Shown: one piece after another, positions 55,381-64,000 of the stretch
Position numbering within the stretch: position 1 is the stretch's first letter
Layout of the letters: each line of letters begins with the position of its first letter
NCBI GenBank assembly: GCA_000751295.2
Contig: CCMO02000001.1
Location: 744,001 to 808,000, forward strand
Reading direction: 5' to 3'
Source of the DNA: a bacterium YEK0313
GTDB lineage: Bacteria > Pseudomonadota > Alphaproteobacteria > Rhizobiales > Phreatobacteraceae
DNA length: 64,000 nt
Translations under genes and position numbers: made by a program
The notes under the pieces: model-generated
Told to the model about the DNA's origin: nothing
The model's database searches: none
Seen by the model: only the letters and a program-made list of their open reading frames with translations

Positions 55381-56973
55381 TCAGCGCACGAAGCGCAGGT
55401 CGAGGCCCTTGTAGAAGCCCGAACCGTAGATGTTGTGGGCCCGGAACGGCGCCAGCCGGTTGGAAGCCGCGATCTTCATCGGCTCGTGGTAGAGCGGGAT
55501 CCACACCGCCGCCTCGTGCACCTGGCGCAGCACCTGGCTGTAGGCCGCGGCGCGATCGGCCTCTGAGACGGCCGCAGAACCGGCCAGCAGCAGCCGATCG
55601 GTATCGGCATTGCGCCAGTTCATCCGGTTCGGCGTCGGGATGTTCGAGGAGCGGAAATAGAGGTTCAGCGCGTCGCCCGCGGTGATGTAGGGGTAGGACA
55701 TGCCGAACAGGTCGAATTCCTGCGTCGCCATCTTGCCCCAGGCAACCGTCGCATCGAACAGCTGGATGCGCAGGTCGACGCCGATCTTGCGCAGGTCGCC
55801 CTGCACGGTCTCCATCAGCTTCTGCCAGGTCGAGCCGGTGAAGCCGTAGACGACCGGCGACAGGCGCTGGCCGTTCTTGGTGCGGAAACCATCGGAGCCG
55901 CGAACCCAGCCGGCGGCGTCGAGGATCCGGTTCGCCTCATCCACATTGGTGCGGATCAGGATGGAATCGTTGCGCTTGTCCCAGTCGGTCGCGGCCTGGT
56001 GGATGTAGGAATAGGCCGGCTCGGTCTCGCCGAAATTGAGATCGCGCGAGATCGCCTCCTGGTCGACCGCCATGACGATGGCGCGGCGCACGGCCGGATC
56101 GTCCATGCCGGGCTTGTCGACCTTGAAGCCGATGAACGCGGTCCAGAAGGCAGCCGGGTTCTCGACCACGCGCAGGTTGCGGTTGGCGCGGATCTGGGCG
56201 AGGCCCGAATAGGGGATGTACTGGGTCGCCTGGGTCTGGCCGGTCAGCACGGCGGCAAGGCGCGTATTCTCCTCCGGCACGATGCGCCAGACGATCTCCT
56301 GGATATGCGCCGGGCCGCGGTTCTCATAGATCGGCGGGCCCCAGCGATAGGCGTCGTGGCGGCGCATGCGCAGGTCGTTGCGCGGGCGCCAGTCGACCCA
56401 GCAATAGGGACCGGTGCCGTTGAAGCCGCGCACGCCGTAATCATTGCCGAGCGCCTCGACATTGGCCTTGTCGATGACCACGGCGAAGCTCTGGGTGAGC
56501 TGGTAGAGCAGCTCGGAGAACGGTGCCTTCAGGCGATATTCGACGGTCGTGTCGTCGATGGCGACGACGTCCTCGACAGGGCCCGCGCGCCAGCTCACCG
56601 GCGAGCGCGTCGCCGGATCGATCCAGCGCTTGATCGAATAGACGACGTCGGCGGCGGTCATCTTCTTGCCGTCGCAGAACTGCACGTCGTTCCGCAGCTT
56701 GAAGGTATAGACCTTGCCGTCGGCCGAGACGGTCCAGCTCTCGGCGAGGCCCGGCTTGATGGTGACCATGTCGTGGTCGAGCGAGACCAGCGTGTCGGCC
56801 AGCATGAACAGCACCTCGGAGGCCGAGCGCGCCGTCGAGCGATGCGGATCGTAGCGGTCGCTGTCGACCTCGCGCACGATGGTCAGCGTGTTCTGCTGCG
56901 CGACCGCGGGGGCCGCAACCGTCAGCGCGCCGGCCAAGGCCGTTGCCCATAGGGCCATGCTTCGGATGGTCAT
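55381..56973 (-). CDS. Peptide-type ABC transporter substrate-binding protein (SBP_bac_5)
   Basis: About 530 residues. Signal peptide ending APAVAQQ, then NTLTIVREVDSDRYDPHRST, LADTLVSLDHDMVTIKPGLAESW and FKLRNDVQFCDGKKMTAADV, the family 5 signature. ATG 56973 is preferred (GGAG eight bases upstream); ATG 56979 is also possible. Binds peptides, opines or similar polar compounds. Confidence 0.93.
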   Translation of the reverse strand: MTIRSMALWATALAGALTVAAPAVAQQNTLTIVREVDSDRYDPHRSTARSASEVLFMLADTLVSLDHDMVTIKPGLAESWTVSADGKVYTFKLRNDVQFCDGKKMTAADVVYSIKRWIDPATRSPVSWRAGPVEDVVAIDDTTVEYRLKAPFSELLYQLTQSFAVVIDKANVEALGNDYGVRGFNGTGPYCWVDWRPRNDLRMRRHDAYRWGPPIYENRGPAHIQEIVWRIVPEENTRLAAVLTGQTQATQYIPYSGLAQIRANRNLRVVENPAAFWTAFIGFKVDKPGMDDPAVRRAIVMAVDQEAISRDLNFGETEPAYSYIHQAATDWDKRNDSILIRTNVDEANRILDAAGWVRGSDGFRTKNGQRLSPVVYGFTGSTWQKLMETVQGDLRKIGVDLRIQLFDATVAWGKMATQEFDLFGMSYPYITAGDALNLYFRSSNIPTPNRMNWRNADTDRLLLAGSAAVSEADRAAAYSQVLRQVHEAAVWIPLYHEPMKIAASNRLAPFRAHNIYGSGFYKGLDLRFVR

Positions 56974-57015
56974 CCTCATTTCTCCTCTGAAACCTTGAGG
57001 TTGGGCTCGGGCCGG

Positions 57016-57903
57016 TCAGCCGTTCCGCAGCCGCGGATCAAGCAGGTCGCGCAATGCATCGCCGAGCACGTTGGCGCACAGCACCATGATGACGATCACG
57101 AGGCTCGGAATGACTGCGATATGCGGTGCGAGGAACAGTTCGTTGCGCCCGGCGGAAGCCATGGTGCCGAGCTCGGCGACCGGCGGCTGGGCGCCGAGGC
57201 CGAGGAAGGACAGGGCCGATCCGAGCAGGATCACCTGGCCGAAGCGCAGGGTGAGATAGACGAAGACCGACGAGACGCAGTTGAGCGCGAGGTAGCGGAT
57301 CAGGATCGTCGTGTCGGACAGGCCGATCGACCGGCCCGCTTCGATGAAGTCCTGGCCCATCACGACCAGCGCGGAGCCGCGGGTGACGCGGGTCACGGTC
57401 GGAATGGTGGCGACCGAGAGGGCCACGATGACCGCGGTCATGCCCGGGCCGACCGCCGCCGCGAAGGCGAGGCCGAGCAGGATCGCCGGGAACGACAGGA
57501 GCACGTCGGAGAGCTGCATCAGCCAGCCGTCGAGCTTCTTGTAGTAGGCGGCGAGGAGGCCGACGACGAGGCCGATGCCGCCGCCGATGATGGTGGAGGC
57601 AAGCCCCATCAGCAGCGTCGCCTGGGTGCCGTAGAGCAGGCGCGACAGCATGCAGCGGCCGAGCCCGTCGGTGCCGAGGACGTATTTCCACTGGCCGCGC
57701 GCTTCCCAGACCGGCGGCAGCATGCGCAGGCGCGTATTGGTCAGATAGGGATCGTTGGGCACGAGCCAGGGCGCGAACAGAGCGGCCAGCACGATGAGCG
57801 CCAGGATGATGGCGGCGGCGAGCGCCAGGCGGTCGCGGAACAGCCGGCGCAGCGCCGACGTGCGGCGTGGAGCGGACGCGATGGTGGGGTTCACGGCGGT
57901 CAT
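57016..57903 (-). CDS. Peptide-type ABC transporter permease (DppC/OppC)
   Basis: 295 residues, N-terminal OppC_N segment (LRRLFRDRLALAAAIILALI), LGTDGLGRCMLSRLLYGTQ, the EAA-loop region FIEAGRSIGLSDTTILIRYL and FLGLGAQPPVAELGTM. Overlaps dppB by 4 bases. Confidence 0.95.
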   Translation of the reverse strand: MTAVNPTIASAPRRTSALRRLFRDRLALAAAIILALIVLAALFAPWLVPNDPYLTNTRLRMLPPVWEARGQWKYVLGTDGLGRCMLSRLLYGTQATLLMGLASTIIGGGIGLVVGLLAAYYKKLDGWLMQLSDVLLSFPAILLGLAFAAAVGPGMTAVIVALSVATIPTVTRVTRGSALVVMGQDFIEAGRSIGLSDTTILIRYLALNCVSSVFVYLTLRFGQVILLGSALSFLGLGAQPPVAELGTMASAGRNELFLAPHIAVIPSLVIVIMVLCANVLGDALRDLLDPRLRNG

Positions 57904-58841
57904 CGCTTGCCAACCCGCGGATCGAGGACGCCGTAGAGCAGGTCGACGGCAAGATTGATGACGATGAAGGAGATCGCCAGAACGAGGATCGAGCCCTGCG
58001 CCATCGGCAGGTCGCGCGACAGGATGGCACCGACGGCGAGCCGGCCGACGCCCGGCCAGGAGAAGATGGTTTCGGTGACCACCGCCCCGCCGAGCAGGAA
58101 GCCGGCCTGCAGGCCGATCAGGGTGACGACCGGTATGAGCGCGTTGCGCAGCACGTGGTGGATGACCACCACCCGCTCGGTCAGCCCCTTGGCGCGGGCC
58201 GTGCGCACATAGTCGGCGTTGAGAACCTCGAGCGCGGCGGTGCGCGTCATGCGTGCCACCGGGCCGATGAAGGTGAGGCCGAGCGTCAAGGCCGGCAGGG
58301 CGATGTGGGACAGGCCCTGCAGCGTCCAGATCGGCCCTTCACGGCCGAGGAACGGAAACAGCTCCCAGTGATAGCCGAGCCACATGATCAGCATCAGGCC
58401 GATGAAGAAGACCGGCGTGGAGACGCCCGCCACCGAAATGGCGATGATGAGCCGGTCGATCCACCGGCCGCGATTGACCGCCGCCACCGTGCCGAGCGCG
58501 ATGCCGATCGGGACCGACCAGATCAGGCAGGCGACCATCAGCTCGGCGGTCGGGCCGATGGCGTCGGCCAGCTCCGATATGACCGGCGTGTTGTTGATCA
58601 TGGAATAGCCGAGGTCACCCTGCAGGACCCGGCCGATATAGAGGCCGAACTGCACGATGAGCGGCCGGTTGAGGCCCATCTCCTGGCGGATCTGCTCGAG
58701 CACCTCCGGGGTCGCCTGCGGCCCGCCGATGACCTGGGCGACGTCGCCCGGCACGAGCTGCAGGAGGAGGAAGCCGAGCAGCAGCACCCCGAAGAGCACG
58801 GGCACCGACAGGACGATCCGCTTGAGGATATGGCCACCCAT
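57900..58841 (-). CDS. Peptide-type ABC transporter permease (DppB/OppB)
   Basis: 313 residues from ATG 58841 (MGGHILKRIVLSVPVLFGV), 5 bases after the upstream amidohydrolase. PGDVAQVIGG, GDLGYSMINNTPV, the loop YVRTARAKGLTERVVVIHHV and GAVVTETIFSWPGVGRL are family hallmarks; six membrane helices. Confidence 0.95.
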   Translation of the reverse strand: MGGHILKRIVLSVPVLFGVLLLGFLLLQLVPGDVAQVIGGPQATPEVLEQIRQEMGLNRPLIVQFGLYIGRVLQGDLGYSMINNTPVISELADAIGPTAELMVACLIWSVPIGIALGTVAAVNRGRWIDRLIIAISVAGVSTPVFFIGLMLIMWLGYHWELFPFLGREGPIWTLQGLSHIALPALTLGLTFIGPVARMTRTAALEVLNADYVRTARAKGLTERVVVIHHVLRNALIPVVTLIGLQAGFLLGGAVVTETIFSWPGVGRLAVGAILSRDLPMAQGSILVLAISFIVINLAVDLLYGVLDPRVGKR

Positions 58842-58846
58842 GGACG

Positions 58847-60484
58847 TCAGCCCCGCCACTCGCCGGTCGCATCGTGGACGCAGGCGCCGCCCAGGATGGT
58901 CAGGTCGCAGCGCGTGCCGGTGAGGATCTCCTCGGGCGTCGCGGTCGTCATGTCCCGCGAAAAGACGGCAACGTCCGCGGCCTGGCCGGGACGCAGCGTG
59001 CCGCGATGGTCCTCGCACTTGTTCACATAGGCGCCGAACTCGGTATAGGCCTGGATGGCGCGCTCGATGGAGATCCTCTCGGAGGCGCCGATCACCGTGC
59101 CGCGCGAGGTCTTGCGCGTCAGCATCTGGTAGAAGTTCGGGTAGATGTTGGCATCGCAGACCGGGGCATCGGTCGAGGCCGCCGGCTTGAAGCCGAGCTC
59201 GATCCAGGTCTTCATCGGATAGCTCGTTTCCGGCCGCTCGTCGGGCATGACGGACCGGTAGAGATCGCCGAAATCATAGAGGAAGACCGGCTGCGGCACC
59301 GGCTCGATGCCGGCCCGGCGCATGCGCCGCATCTGGTCCATGGTGTTGAAGCCGCAATGCTCGATGCGATGCCGGCGGTCGGCATCGGGATATTTGGCGA
59401 GCGCCTTTTCCATGGAGGAGAGGGTCTGCTCGATGGCGGCATCGCCAATGGCGTGCACCGCGAGCTGATAACCCTTGGCATGGACCTCGAGGGTCGCCTC
59501 CTCCATCTCCCTGTCGGTGAGGCAGAAGATGCCGTGGGTCTCCTCCTCGCCCGCATAGACGCGCGACATGGCCGCGGTCTTGCCGCCGGCCGAACCGTCG
59601 GTGAAGATCTTCACCGGCCCGACGCGCAGCATGTCGTCGCCGGCGCCGGTCACCAGTCCGTCGGCGTAGCACTGGTCGAGAATGCCGTCCGGGCTCGCCA
59701 GGATGCACTGGGTGACTCGGAGCGGCTGGCGGCCGGTGCGAACGGCGGTGCGGTAGGCGGCGATCTCGCGATATTTGGAGCGCATGCCGACGGCGGCGTC
59801 CATGGTGCTGGTGATGCCGAATGAATTCATGTAGCGCCCGCCGCGTTCGATGGCGGCGACGAGATCCTCGCTGGTCGGATCGGGCAGCACGGCCTTGACC
59901 GGGGCGCGGCCGTTCTCGGCCATCAGGCCGGTCAGTTCGCCATTGACCTGCTCGATGGCGCCGCCGGCCGGCACCGGCGTCTCGCGGGTGACGCCGGCGA
60001 GCTTCAGCGCCATCGAATTGACGACCGCGAGATGGCCGCAGGCACGCACGAGATAGACCGGATTGTCGGGGGCGGCCGCGTCGAGCTCGGTGCGGTGCGG
60101 ATGGCGCTTCACGTCGAGCTCGAACTGGTCGTAGCCGCGCGCCATGATCCATTCGCCCGGCTTCTTGCGCGCCGCCTCGGCGCGGATCAGGCCGAGCAGG
60201 TCGTCGAGGGTCCGCGCATTGTGCGGCCGGGCGTCGATCTCGGCCATGGCGAGGCCGAGCGGCAGGAGATGGGCGTGGGCCTCGAACAGGCCGGGGGTGG
60301 CAAGCCGCCCGTTCAGCTCGACCACGCGGGTCGCCGGCCCGATCAGCGGCTCCATGTCGGACGACGACCCGACCGCCAGCACCTTGCCGGACCACAAGGC
60401 CACCGCTTCGGCCATCGGCTCGCCATAAGCCACAAAAACCCGGCCGCCACGCAGCACCACATCGGCCTTGGGAAGGATCGGCAT
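58847..60484 (-). CDS. YtcJ-like amidohydrolase (Amidohydro_3)
   Basis: 545 residues from ATG 60484. Metal-site residues: HxH in FEAHAHLLPLG, Lys in VKIFTDGSAGG, His in AVHAIGDAA, His in RIEHCG and Asp in ASTDAPV. Typical of exo-acting N-acyl/amide hydrolases. First gene of the seven-gene operon with a dipeptide-type importer and a second amidohydrolase, so it likely works early on the imported amide. Confidence 0.9.
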   Translation of the reverse strand: MPILPKADVVLRGGRVFVAYGEPMAEAVALWSGKVLAVGSSSDMEPLIGPATRVVELNGRLATPGLFEAHAHLLPLGLAMAEIDARPHNARTLDDLLGLIRAEAARKKPGEWIMARGYDQFELDVKRHPHRTELDAAAPDNPVYLVRACGHLAVVNSMALKLAGVTRETPVPAGGAIEQVNGELTGLMAENGRAPVKAVLPDPTSEDLVAAIERGGRYMNSFGITSTMDAAVGMRSKYREIAAYRTAVRTGRQPLRVTQCILASPDGILDQCYADGLVTGAGDDMLRVGPVKIFTDGSAGGKTAAMSRVYAGEEETHGIFCLTDREMEEATLEVHAKGYQLAVHAIGDAAIEQTLSSMEKALAKYPDADRRHRIEHCGFNTMDQMRRMRRAGIEPVPQPVFLYDFGDLYRSVMPDERPETSYPMKTWIELGFKPAASTDAPVCDANIYPNFYQMLTRKTSRGTVIGASERISIERAIQAYTEFGAYVNKCEDHRGTLRPGQAADVAVFSRDMTTATPEEILTGTRCDLTILGGACVHDATGEWRG

Positions 60485-60903
60485 CGGTAACTCCACTGGA
60501 AAGGCGCGCACAGTCTCATGCGCGATTTTTCGGCAGCAAGGGGGGTTGGCGCCGGTCTCCCCTTCGCATCGCCGGGGCCCGTGCCGGAATTTGATACTCT
60601 TGGAACCCGCCCCCGAGAAATAAAACGGTCGTATTGGATGTCGATACAAAACAGACTCTTCCGCGGGGCGTCAAGGTGCTGTCACAGATCATCCCCTGCC
60701 GGATATCCACAGCCGCGCCGGATGGCCGTGAGACGATCCGCCGCGCCCCCGCTCTGCCGTCCGGGGCGCCTCCACTCCAAGATTTCTGCCGGATTTCGCC
60801 CCGCCGCCGGCTTGGGGCCCAGGCGATGGATGCAGTGCAATGGCACGGAAACCCGCCACGCCTAGCGTCGCGCCGTGGCGTCGCCGGGCATGCGGCGCGA
60901 GGC
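60485..60903. other. 419-base region between divergent genes
   Basis: Upstream of the amidohydrolase operon (minus) and the duplicated-domain protein (plus). The AT-richer stretch 60590-60665 is the likely promoter zone for both. In-frame ATGs at 60634 and 60826 could extend the plus gene but lack support. No RNA gene seen. Confidence 0.45.
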
Positions 60904-61635
60904 ATGGAGTTGTCGTCGATGGCATTTTCGACTGCGAGATCGGGCTGCCAGGCACTGGTGGCAGCCTGCTCCCTGATCATGGCGGCACCTGCGGCCGAGG
61001 CGCAGCAGGCCCGGCCGCCCGCGGCGCGCGCGGCGGACGTCGTGGTGATCCATGGCGGCAGCCTGCCGATGCGCAATCTCCATGCGACCCCGGTCGGCGA
61101 ACCGGCCTGGGGGCCGGACCGTCTCGGCGGCCGGACGCTCGCGATCGGCGAGCGCCGGCAGCTGAGGCTCGATGCCGGGCGGCAGTGCCGCTACGACCTG
61201 CGCGCCGTCTATGACGGCGGCCGCGAGGAGACCCGTTTCGGCGTCGATTTCTGCCGGCAGCCCGAGATCACGCTCGATGGCCGTGCGGAAACGACGGCGG
61301 ACGACCTGCGGCGCCAGGGGCCGGTCGGGCTGTTCGCCGCGCGCAACCGCACCGGCAGAGCCATGATGACGCTGACGCTAAGGTGGTACGAGCGCAACGG
61401 CCATGACGGCGAGGATCTGCTGGGCGCCGCGCCTCTGGCCGCCGGCGCCACCATCACCGCGCGCTTCCCGCGCGCCAAAGGCTGCATCTACGACCTCATT
61501 GCCGGCATCGAGACCGAAGGCCCGCCCCGGCTTCTGGAACGCGTCAACCTCTGCACCCGTCGCGAAGTGGTTTTTGGGCCGAGGCACCAGAGCACGGCGC
61601 CGGCGCGCGCGCGGGGCGGCGGCACGCGCGAGTAG
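60904..61635 (+). CDS. Exported protein with an internally duplicated domain, function unknown
   Basis: About 243 residues from ATG 60904 (or 60919). Signal peptide ending AAEAQQ (residue ~37). Two copies of a ~65-residue unit follow: the first ends CRYDLRAVYDGGREETR then VDFCRQPEITLDG, the second CIYDLIAGIETEGPP then VNLCTRREVVFG; each also has a GxDxLG...LAxG approach. Each unit holds two cysteines about 25 residues apart. Family not recognised. Confidence 0.7.
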   Translation: MELSSMAFSTARSGCQALVAACSLIMAAPAAEAQQARPPAARAADVVVIHGGSLPMRNLHATPVGEPAWGPDRLGGRTLAIGERRQLRLDAGRQCRYDLRAVYDGGREETRFGVDFCRQPEITLDGRAETTADDLRRQGPVGLFAARNRTGRAMMTLTLRWYERNGHDGEDLLGAAPLAAGATITARFPRAKGCIYDLIAGIETEGPPRLLERVNLCTRREVVFGPRHQSTAPARARGGGTRE

Positions 61636-61684
61636 CACCGGTCGCGGGCCGAGGCGGCCTGGAGAACTGCATATAGCGCGGCCA

Positions 61685-61722
61685 TGGTTCGAGGCCCGCG
61701 CCGGGGCGCGGGCCTCGAACCA
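61685..61722. repeat. Intergenic palindromic repeat, family R2, copy 2 (short form)
   Basis: Perfect 18-bp stem tggttcgaggcccgcgcc / ggcgcgggcctcgaacca with a 2-base centre, between convergent genes, followed after about 10 bases by aagatgcagcg and a T5. Same arms as the long copy at 51453-51620. May double as a transcription end. Confidence 0.8.
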
Positions 61723-61777
61723 CGTCAGGCCAAGATGCAGCGCTTTTTCCCTTCATCGCGGGCGGATTGCGCTCCCC

Positions 61778-62278
61778 TCAAACCCCGTTCGGTGGCCGCA
61801 GGCGCGCCATGCAATGGACGTCGGCAAAGGCGCCGTTCCGGAACGACGCGGCCTTGTGGGTGCCCTCGATCTCGAAACCGAACCTCCTGTAGAGCGCGAT
61901 CGCCCTCTCGTTGTCGGTGAAGACGGTCATCTCGATCCGGATGACGTTCAGCCAGTTGTCGCAGGTGTCGATGATCGCGGCGAGCAGCTTCGACCCGACG
62001 CCGTTGCCGGCGAAATCCTCGTGCACGCCGATCCAGAATTCCGCGGCATGGGCCCGCCGGCCGTAGAAGGGACGCAGGGCGGCCGCTCCGACGACCCGAC
62101 CGTCGAGCTCCGCGACCAGGTGCAGGTCGCGCGGCGATCGTGGCTCCGCCCATTTCTTGACCGCCTCGAAGGATTCGTAAGGGAGTGCGAGCGTACCGGC
62201 GCGAAAGGCCGGCTGGTTGTAGATTTCGAAGATGTCCGGGACGTCCTCGGCGCGCATCGCCCTGATCTTCAGATCCAT
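61778..62278 (-). CDS. GNAT family N-acetyltransferase
   Basis: 166 residues from ATG 62278 (MDLKIRAMRAED; GGGGGA upstream). Motif A FWIGVHEDFAGNGVGSKLL and RIEMTVFTDNERAIALYRRF with FEIEGTHK match RimJ/L- and phosphinothricin-type acetyltransferases. Substrate unknown. Confidence 0.9.
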   Translation of the reverse strand: MDLKIRAMRAEDVPDIFEIYNQPAFRAGTLALPYESFEAVKKWAEPRSPRDLHLVAELDGRVVGAAALRPFYGRRAHAAEFWIGVHEDFAGNGVGSKLLAAIIDTCDNWLNVIRIEMTVFTDNERAIALYRRFGFEIEGTHKAASFRNGAFADVHCMARLRPPNGV

Positions 62279-62321
62279 TGCGGTCCCCCGGTCCTTGCTC
62301 GAAAGTTTCGACATCACCGCG

Positions 62322-62600
62322 CTAGGCCCAGGCGAAGTGGAGCGTCTCGCGAAAGGCGAAGCGCTCGACATGGCGCACGACGACGTCGCGAAGGCCGGAA
62401 AGCCTGTCGGCATCCTCGGCGTTCAGGGCGATGGTCAGGGCCGCGGCATCGGCGGCGAGCCGCGTTTCACCGAGCGGCAGCATGATCCGGCCGGCGGTAG
62501 CGTCGAACTCCGTCTCGAATTTGTGTGCCCAGTGCTTGCAGAGCTGCTGAAGGATGCGGCTTGCATTGGGCGTCGCGATCACGGCGCGGCTCTGGGGCAT
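62322..62600 (-). CDS. DUF2218 family protein
   Basis: 92 residues from ATG 62600. SRAVIATPNASRILQQLCKH and WAHKFETEFDATAGRIMLP are the signature of DUF2218, a small domain often found alone or fused to siderophore-interacting proteins in iron-uptake loci. Located 52 bases after the TIM-barrel gene in the same direction. Confidence 0.88.
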   Translation of the reverse strand: MPQSRAVIATPNASRILQQLCKHWAHKFETEFDATAGRIMLPLGETRLAADAAALTIALNAEDADRLSGLRDVVVRHVERFAFRETLHFAWA

Positions 62601-62652
62601 GGAAGTTTCCTCGTTTGGTCGGACACCGTTCGGGATGAAGCGCCGCGGCGGG

Positions 62653-63495
62653 TCATCCCGCGGCGCGGATACGGTGGGCCGTGTCGTCGCGACGTCCGGC
62701 GGCGATGCTGCGGACCCTGGCGAGGTCCGCCGGCAGGATGGAGAAGCAGGCATCGCCGAACCATTCGAGCGAAGCCTCGGCGTGGGCGGGCAGGCTTTCC
62801 AGGAGCGGAGCGTAGTCGAGCGCTCCCTCGAGCAGGCTCGTCATGCCCTCGCGCCGCCCGGACGAGGCATAGACGTTGGCCGGCGCGAAAACGGCGAGGT
62901 CGGAGCGGTCCCGCACGTTCTTGAGGTGGTAGTAGTCGATATGACCGGCGAGGCGGTCATGCGCGGCCATGAGGTCGTCGCCGCTCTCCCAGACATGGAG
63001 CGCGTCGAAATTGACCTTCAGCGCCGGGTGATCCACCTCCTCGATGAGGCGCAGCAACGAGGCGATATTGTCTGCCAGAGTGCCGGGATGCGTCTCCACC
63101 AGGAGACGCAGGCCGTGGTCGGCAAGGTAGCCGGCCGCAAGCCGCAGGCCGTTCACCACCTGCGCGCGCTCCTCGGGCGAGGCGGCGGCACTGCCCTTGG
63201 CGCCGGCGAACGTGCGCAGCCGCGGCGCGCGCCAGTTTTTGGCCAACCGGCAGAACTCCGCCATGCGCAGGACGAGATCGTCCCGCGGCGCGTCGAGCGG
63301 CAGGTAGTCGCTCAGCATCGGCACGCGCAGGCCGAAGCCGGCGAGCCATTCGGCGTGATAGCCGCGGCCGAGATTGCGGGCATGGATGCCCCACAGCTCG
63401 ATGCCGTCGAAGCCGCTGCCGCGCGCGAACCGGGCGATCTCGCCGATCGACAGGAGATGGTGGCGGAAGCTGATCGTGCAGAGCGAGATCCTCAT
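62653..63495 (-). CDS. Sugar phosphate isomerase/epimerase-like TIM barrel protein
   Basis: 280 residues from ATG 63495, which overlaps the preceding stop (ATGA). AP endonuclease 2/xylose-isomerase-like barrel: ISLCTISFRHHLLSIGEIA, GFDGIELWGIHARN, LLVETHPGTLADN, LKVNFDALHVW, IDYYHLKNVRD and SLEWFGD. Metal ligands are probably Glu (VETH), Asp/His (FDALHVW), His (YHLKN) and Glu (LEWFG). Reaction unknown; related enzymes act on inosose, siderophore or dehydroshikimate-type substrates. Confidence 0.88.
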   Translation of the reverse strand: MRISLCTISFRHHLLSIGEIARFARGSGFDGIELWGIHARNLGRGYHAEWLAGFGLRVPMLSDYLPLDAPRDDLVLRMAEFCRLAKNWRAPRLRTFAGAKGSAAASPEERAQVVNGLRLAAGYLADHGLRLLVETHPGTLADNIASLLRLIEEVDHPALKVNFDALHVWESGDDLMAAHDRLAGHIDYYHLKNVRDRSDLAVFAPANVYASSGRREGMTSLLEGALDYAPLLESLPAHAEASLEWFGDACFSILPADLARVRSIAAGRRDDTAHRIRAAG

Positions 63496-64000
63496 GCCGA
63501 GAGCCTTTCCGGCATGCGCCCGGCCTGCCGGAGCCGGGGGCTCGCCGCGCACCAGGCGTCGAAGGCCGCAGCGAGCTGGCGCTTGAGCAAGAATTCGGCG
63601 GTGTCGAGCGCGTCGAGCTTCATGAGAACGGCGGCGACCTCGGCCGCATCGCCGGTGCGGGCGAGCTTCAGGACGGCGTAGTGCAGAGCCGTCAGACCGT
63701 TCACCAGCGCTTCGATCTCGTCGCAGATCTGCTGGAACGCGCTGTCCGGCCATTTGAGGGCCCGCCAGAAGAAGGCGAAGCCGTGCTCATAGGCCCATTT
63801 GCGGATGGTGATGACTGGCAGTTCGCGCAGCGCCGCACCGAGATCGGCCAGGACGAGGCCGCCCTGGCCTTCGGCATGGGCCGTGACGATGGCGCGGACC
63901 GCGTCGATCAGCGGATTGGCGTTGGGCCGGAAACAGGCCGTGAAGAACGCCGCGAGATCCGCGTCGTCCGGCGGATGAGCCCCGGAGGGATCGAACCGGT
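63492..64000 (-). CDS. Unrecognised protein, C-terminal 168 residues (5' end outside window)
   Basis: The frame is open from the window edge to the TGA at 63492-63494. Visible stretches: LAAFFTACFRPNANPLIDAV, GGLVLADLGAALRELP, RKWAYEHGFAFFWRALKWPD and a helical end with LVNGLTALHYAVLKLARTG. Mostly alpha-helical, soluble, no metal or nucleotide motif. ATGA coupling to the TIM-barrel gene and the DUF2218 gene below suggest a three-gene unit. Function not recognised. Confidence 0.75.
   Translation of the reverse strand, partial: RFDPSGAHPPDDADLAAFFTACFRPNANPLIDAVRAIVTAHAEGQGGLVLADLGAALRELPVITIRKWAYEHGFAFFWRALKWPDSAFQQICDEIEALVNGLTALHYAVLKLARTGDAAEVAAVLMKLDALDTAEFLLKRQLAAAFDAWCAASPRLRQAGRMPERLSA

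Noticed and set aside
60598..60628. GGAAC followed by CGTA considered as an EcfG-type stress promoter
   Set aside because: Spacing is 23 bases, too long for the 16-17 bases of that promoter type.
63970..63998. T-arm-like sequence ggttcgatccctccgggg (minus strand) suggesting a tRNA end
   Set aside because: It lies in frame within the partial helical protein gene, there is no acceptor stem or anticodon arm nearby, and the match is limited to the T-loop word.

Overview
This window is a GC-rich chromosomal segment from an alphaproteobacterium, most likely a member of the Hyphomicrobiales. The basis is the gene content (zapE/mdh/sucCDAB/lpd order, a class I ilvC, a mesaconyl-CoA hydratase of the ethylmalonyl-CoA pathway, many ABC importers for organic nitrogen). 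The genus cannot be fixed from sequence reading alone. No rRNA, tRNA, prophage, IS element or CRISPR array was seen.

Layout. 1-4113: end of a catabolic cluster (hyuA C-terminus, hyuB, branched-chain-type ABC binding protein). 4121-7578 (minus): a membrane protein of unknown function and sdhA, sdhD, sdhC, with no sdhB beside them. 7796-22589 (plus): a long central-metabolism stretch, zapE, then mdh, sucC, sucD, sucA, sucB, lpd, interrupted by a DUF1003 protein, a TetR regulator, a Tat-type carbonic anhydrase, a VOC protein, a small lipoprotein and an SDR. SucC carries a histone-H1-like Lys/Ala tail of about 130 residues. sucB is frameshifted and also lacks the peripheral subunit-binding domain.

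22756-28888: a compact cluster built around an ECF sigma factor, its membrane anti-sigma factor and a subtilisin-like protease (reading frame broken as given). Four promoters sharing GAACC-N15-GCGAC with exactly the same spacing lie in front of the sigma operon and three transcription units for small exported proteins with a pair of C-terminal cysteines. This looks like a locally encoded, autoregulated regulon and is the best candidate here for an undescribed system.

29073-43999: mesaconyl-CoA hydratase, maf-yacG, a GNAT enzyme, a Phd/VapC toxin-antitoxin pair with a 19-bp palindromic operator, the isoleucine/valine genes ilvI-ilvH-(pdxJ)-ilvC with a leader-peptide attenuator, two NTF2-like proteins, a frameshifted helix-hairpin-helix protein, pdxY, a PhzF-family protein, small lipoproteins, a Nudix hydrolase and a metallophosphoesterase.

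44079-60484: a ring-cleavage-type dioxygenase; a complete branched-chain-amino-acid-type ABC importer (binding protein, two permeases, two ATPases) followed by a MetE-like protein; and, facing it, a seven-gene minus-strand operon combining a complete dipeptide-type ABC importer with two amidohydrolases. The window ends with a protein containing an internal duplication, a GNAT enzyme, a DUF2218 protein, a TIM-barrel isomerase-like protein and the C-terminal part of an unrecognised gene.

Two families of intergenic palindromic repeats occur (22591 and 23120; 51453 and 61685). Three genes (sucB, the protease, the helix-hairpin-helix gene) each have a single-base frameshift inside low-complexity GC-rich linkers, so sequencing error is a serious possibility for all three.
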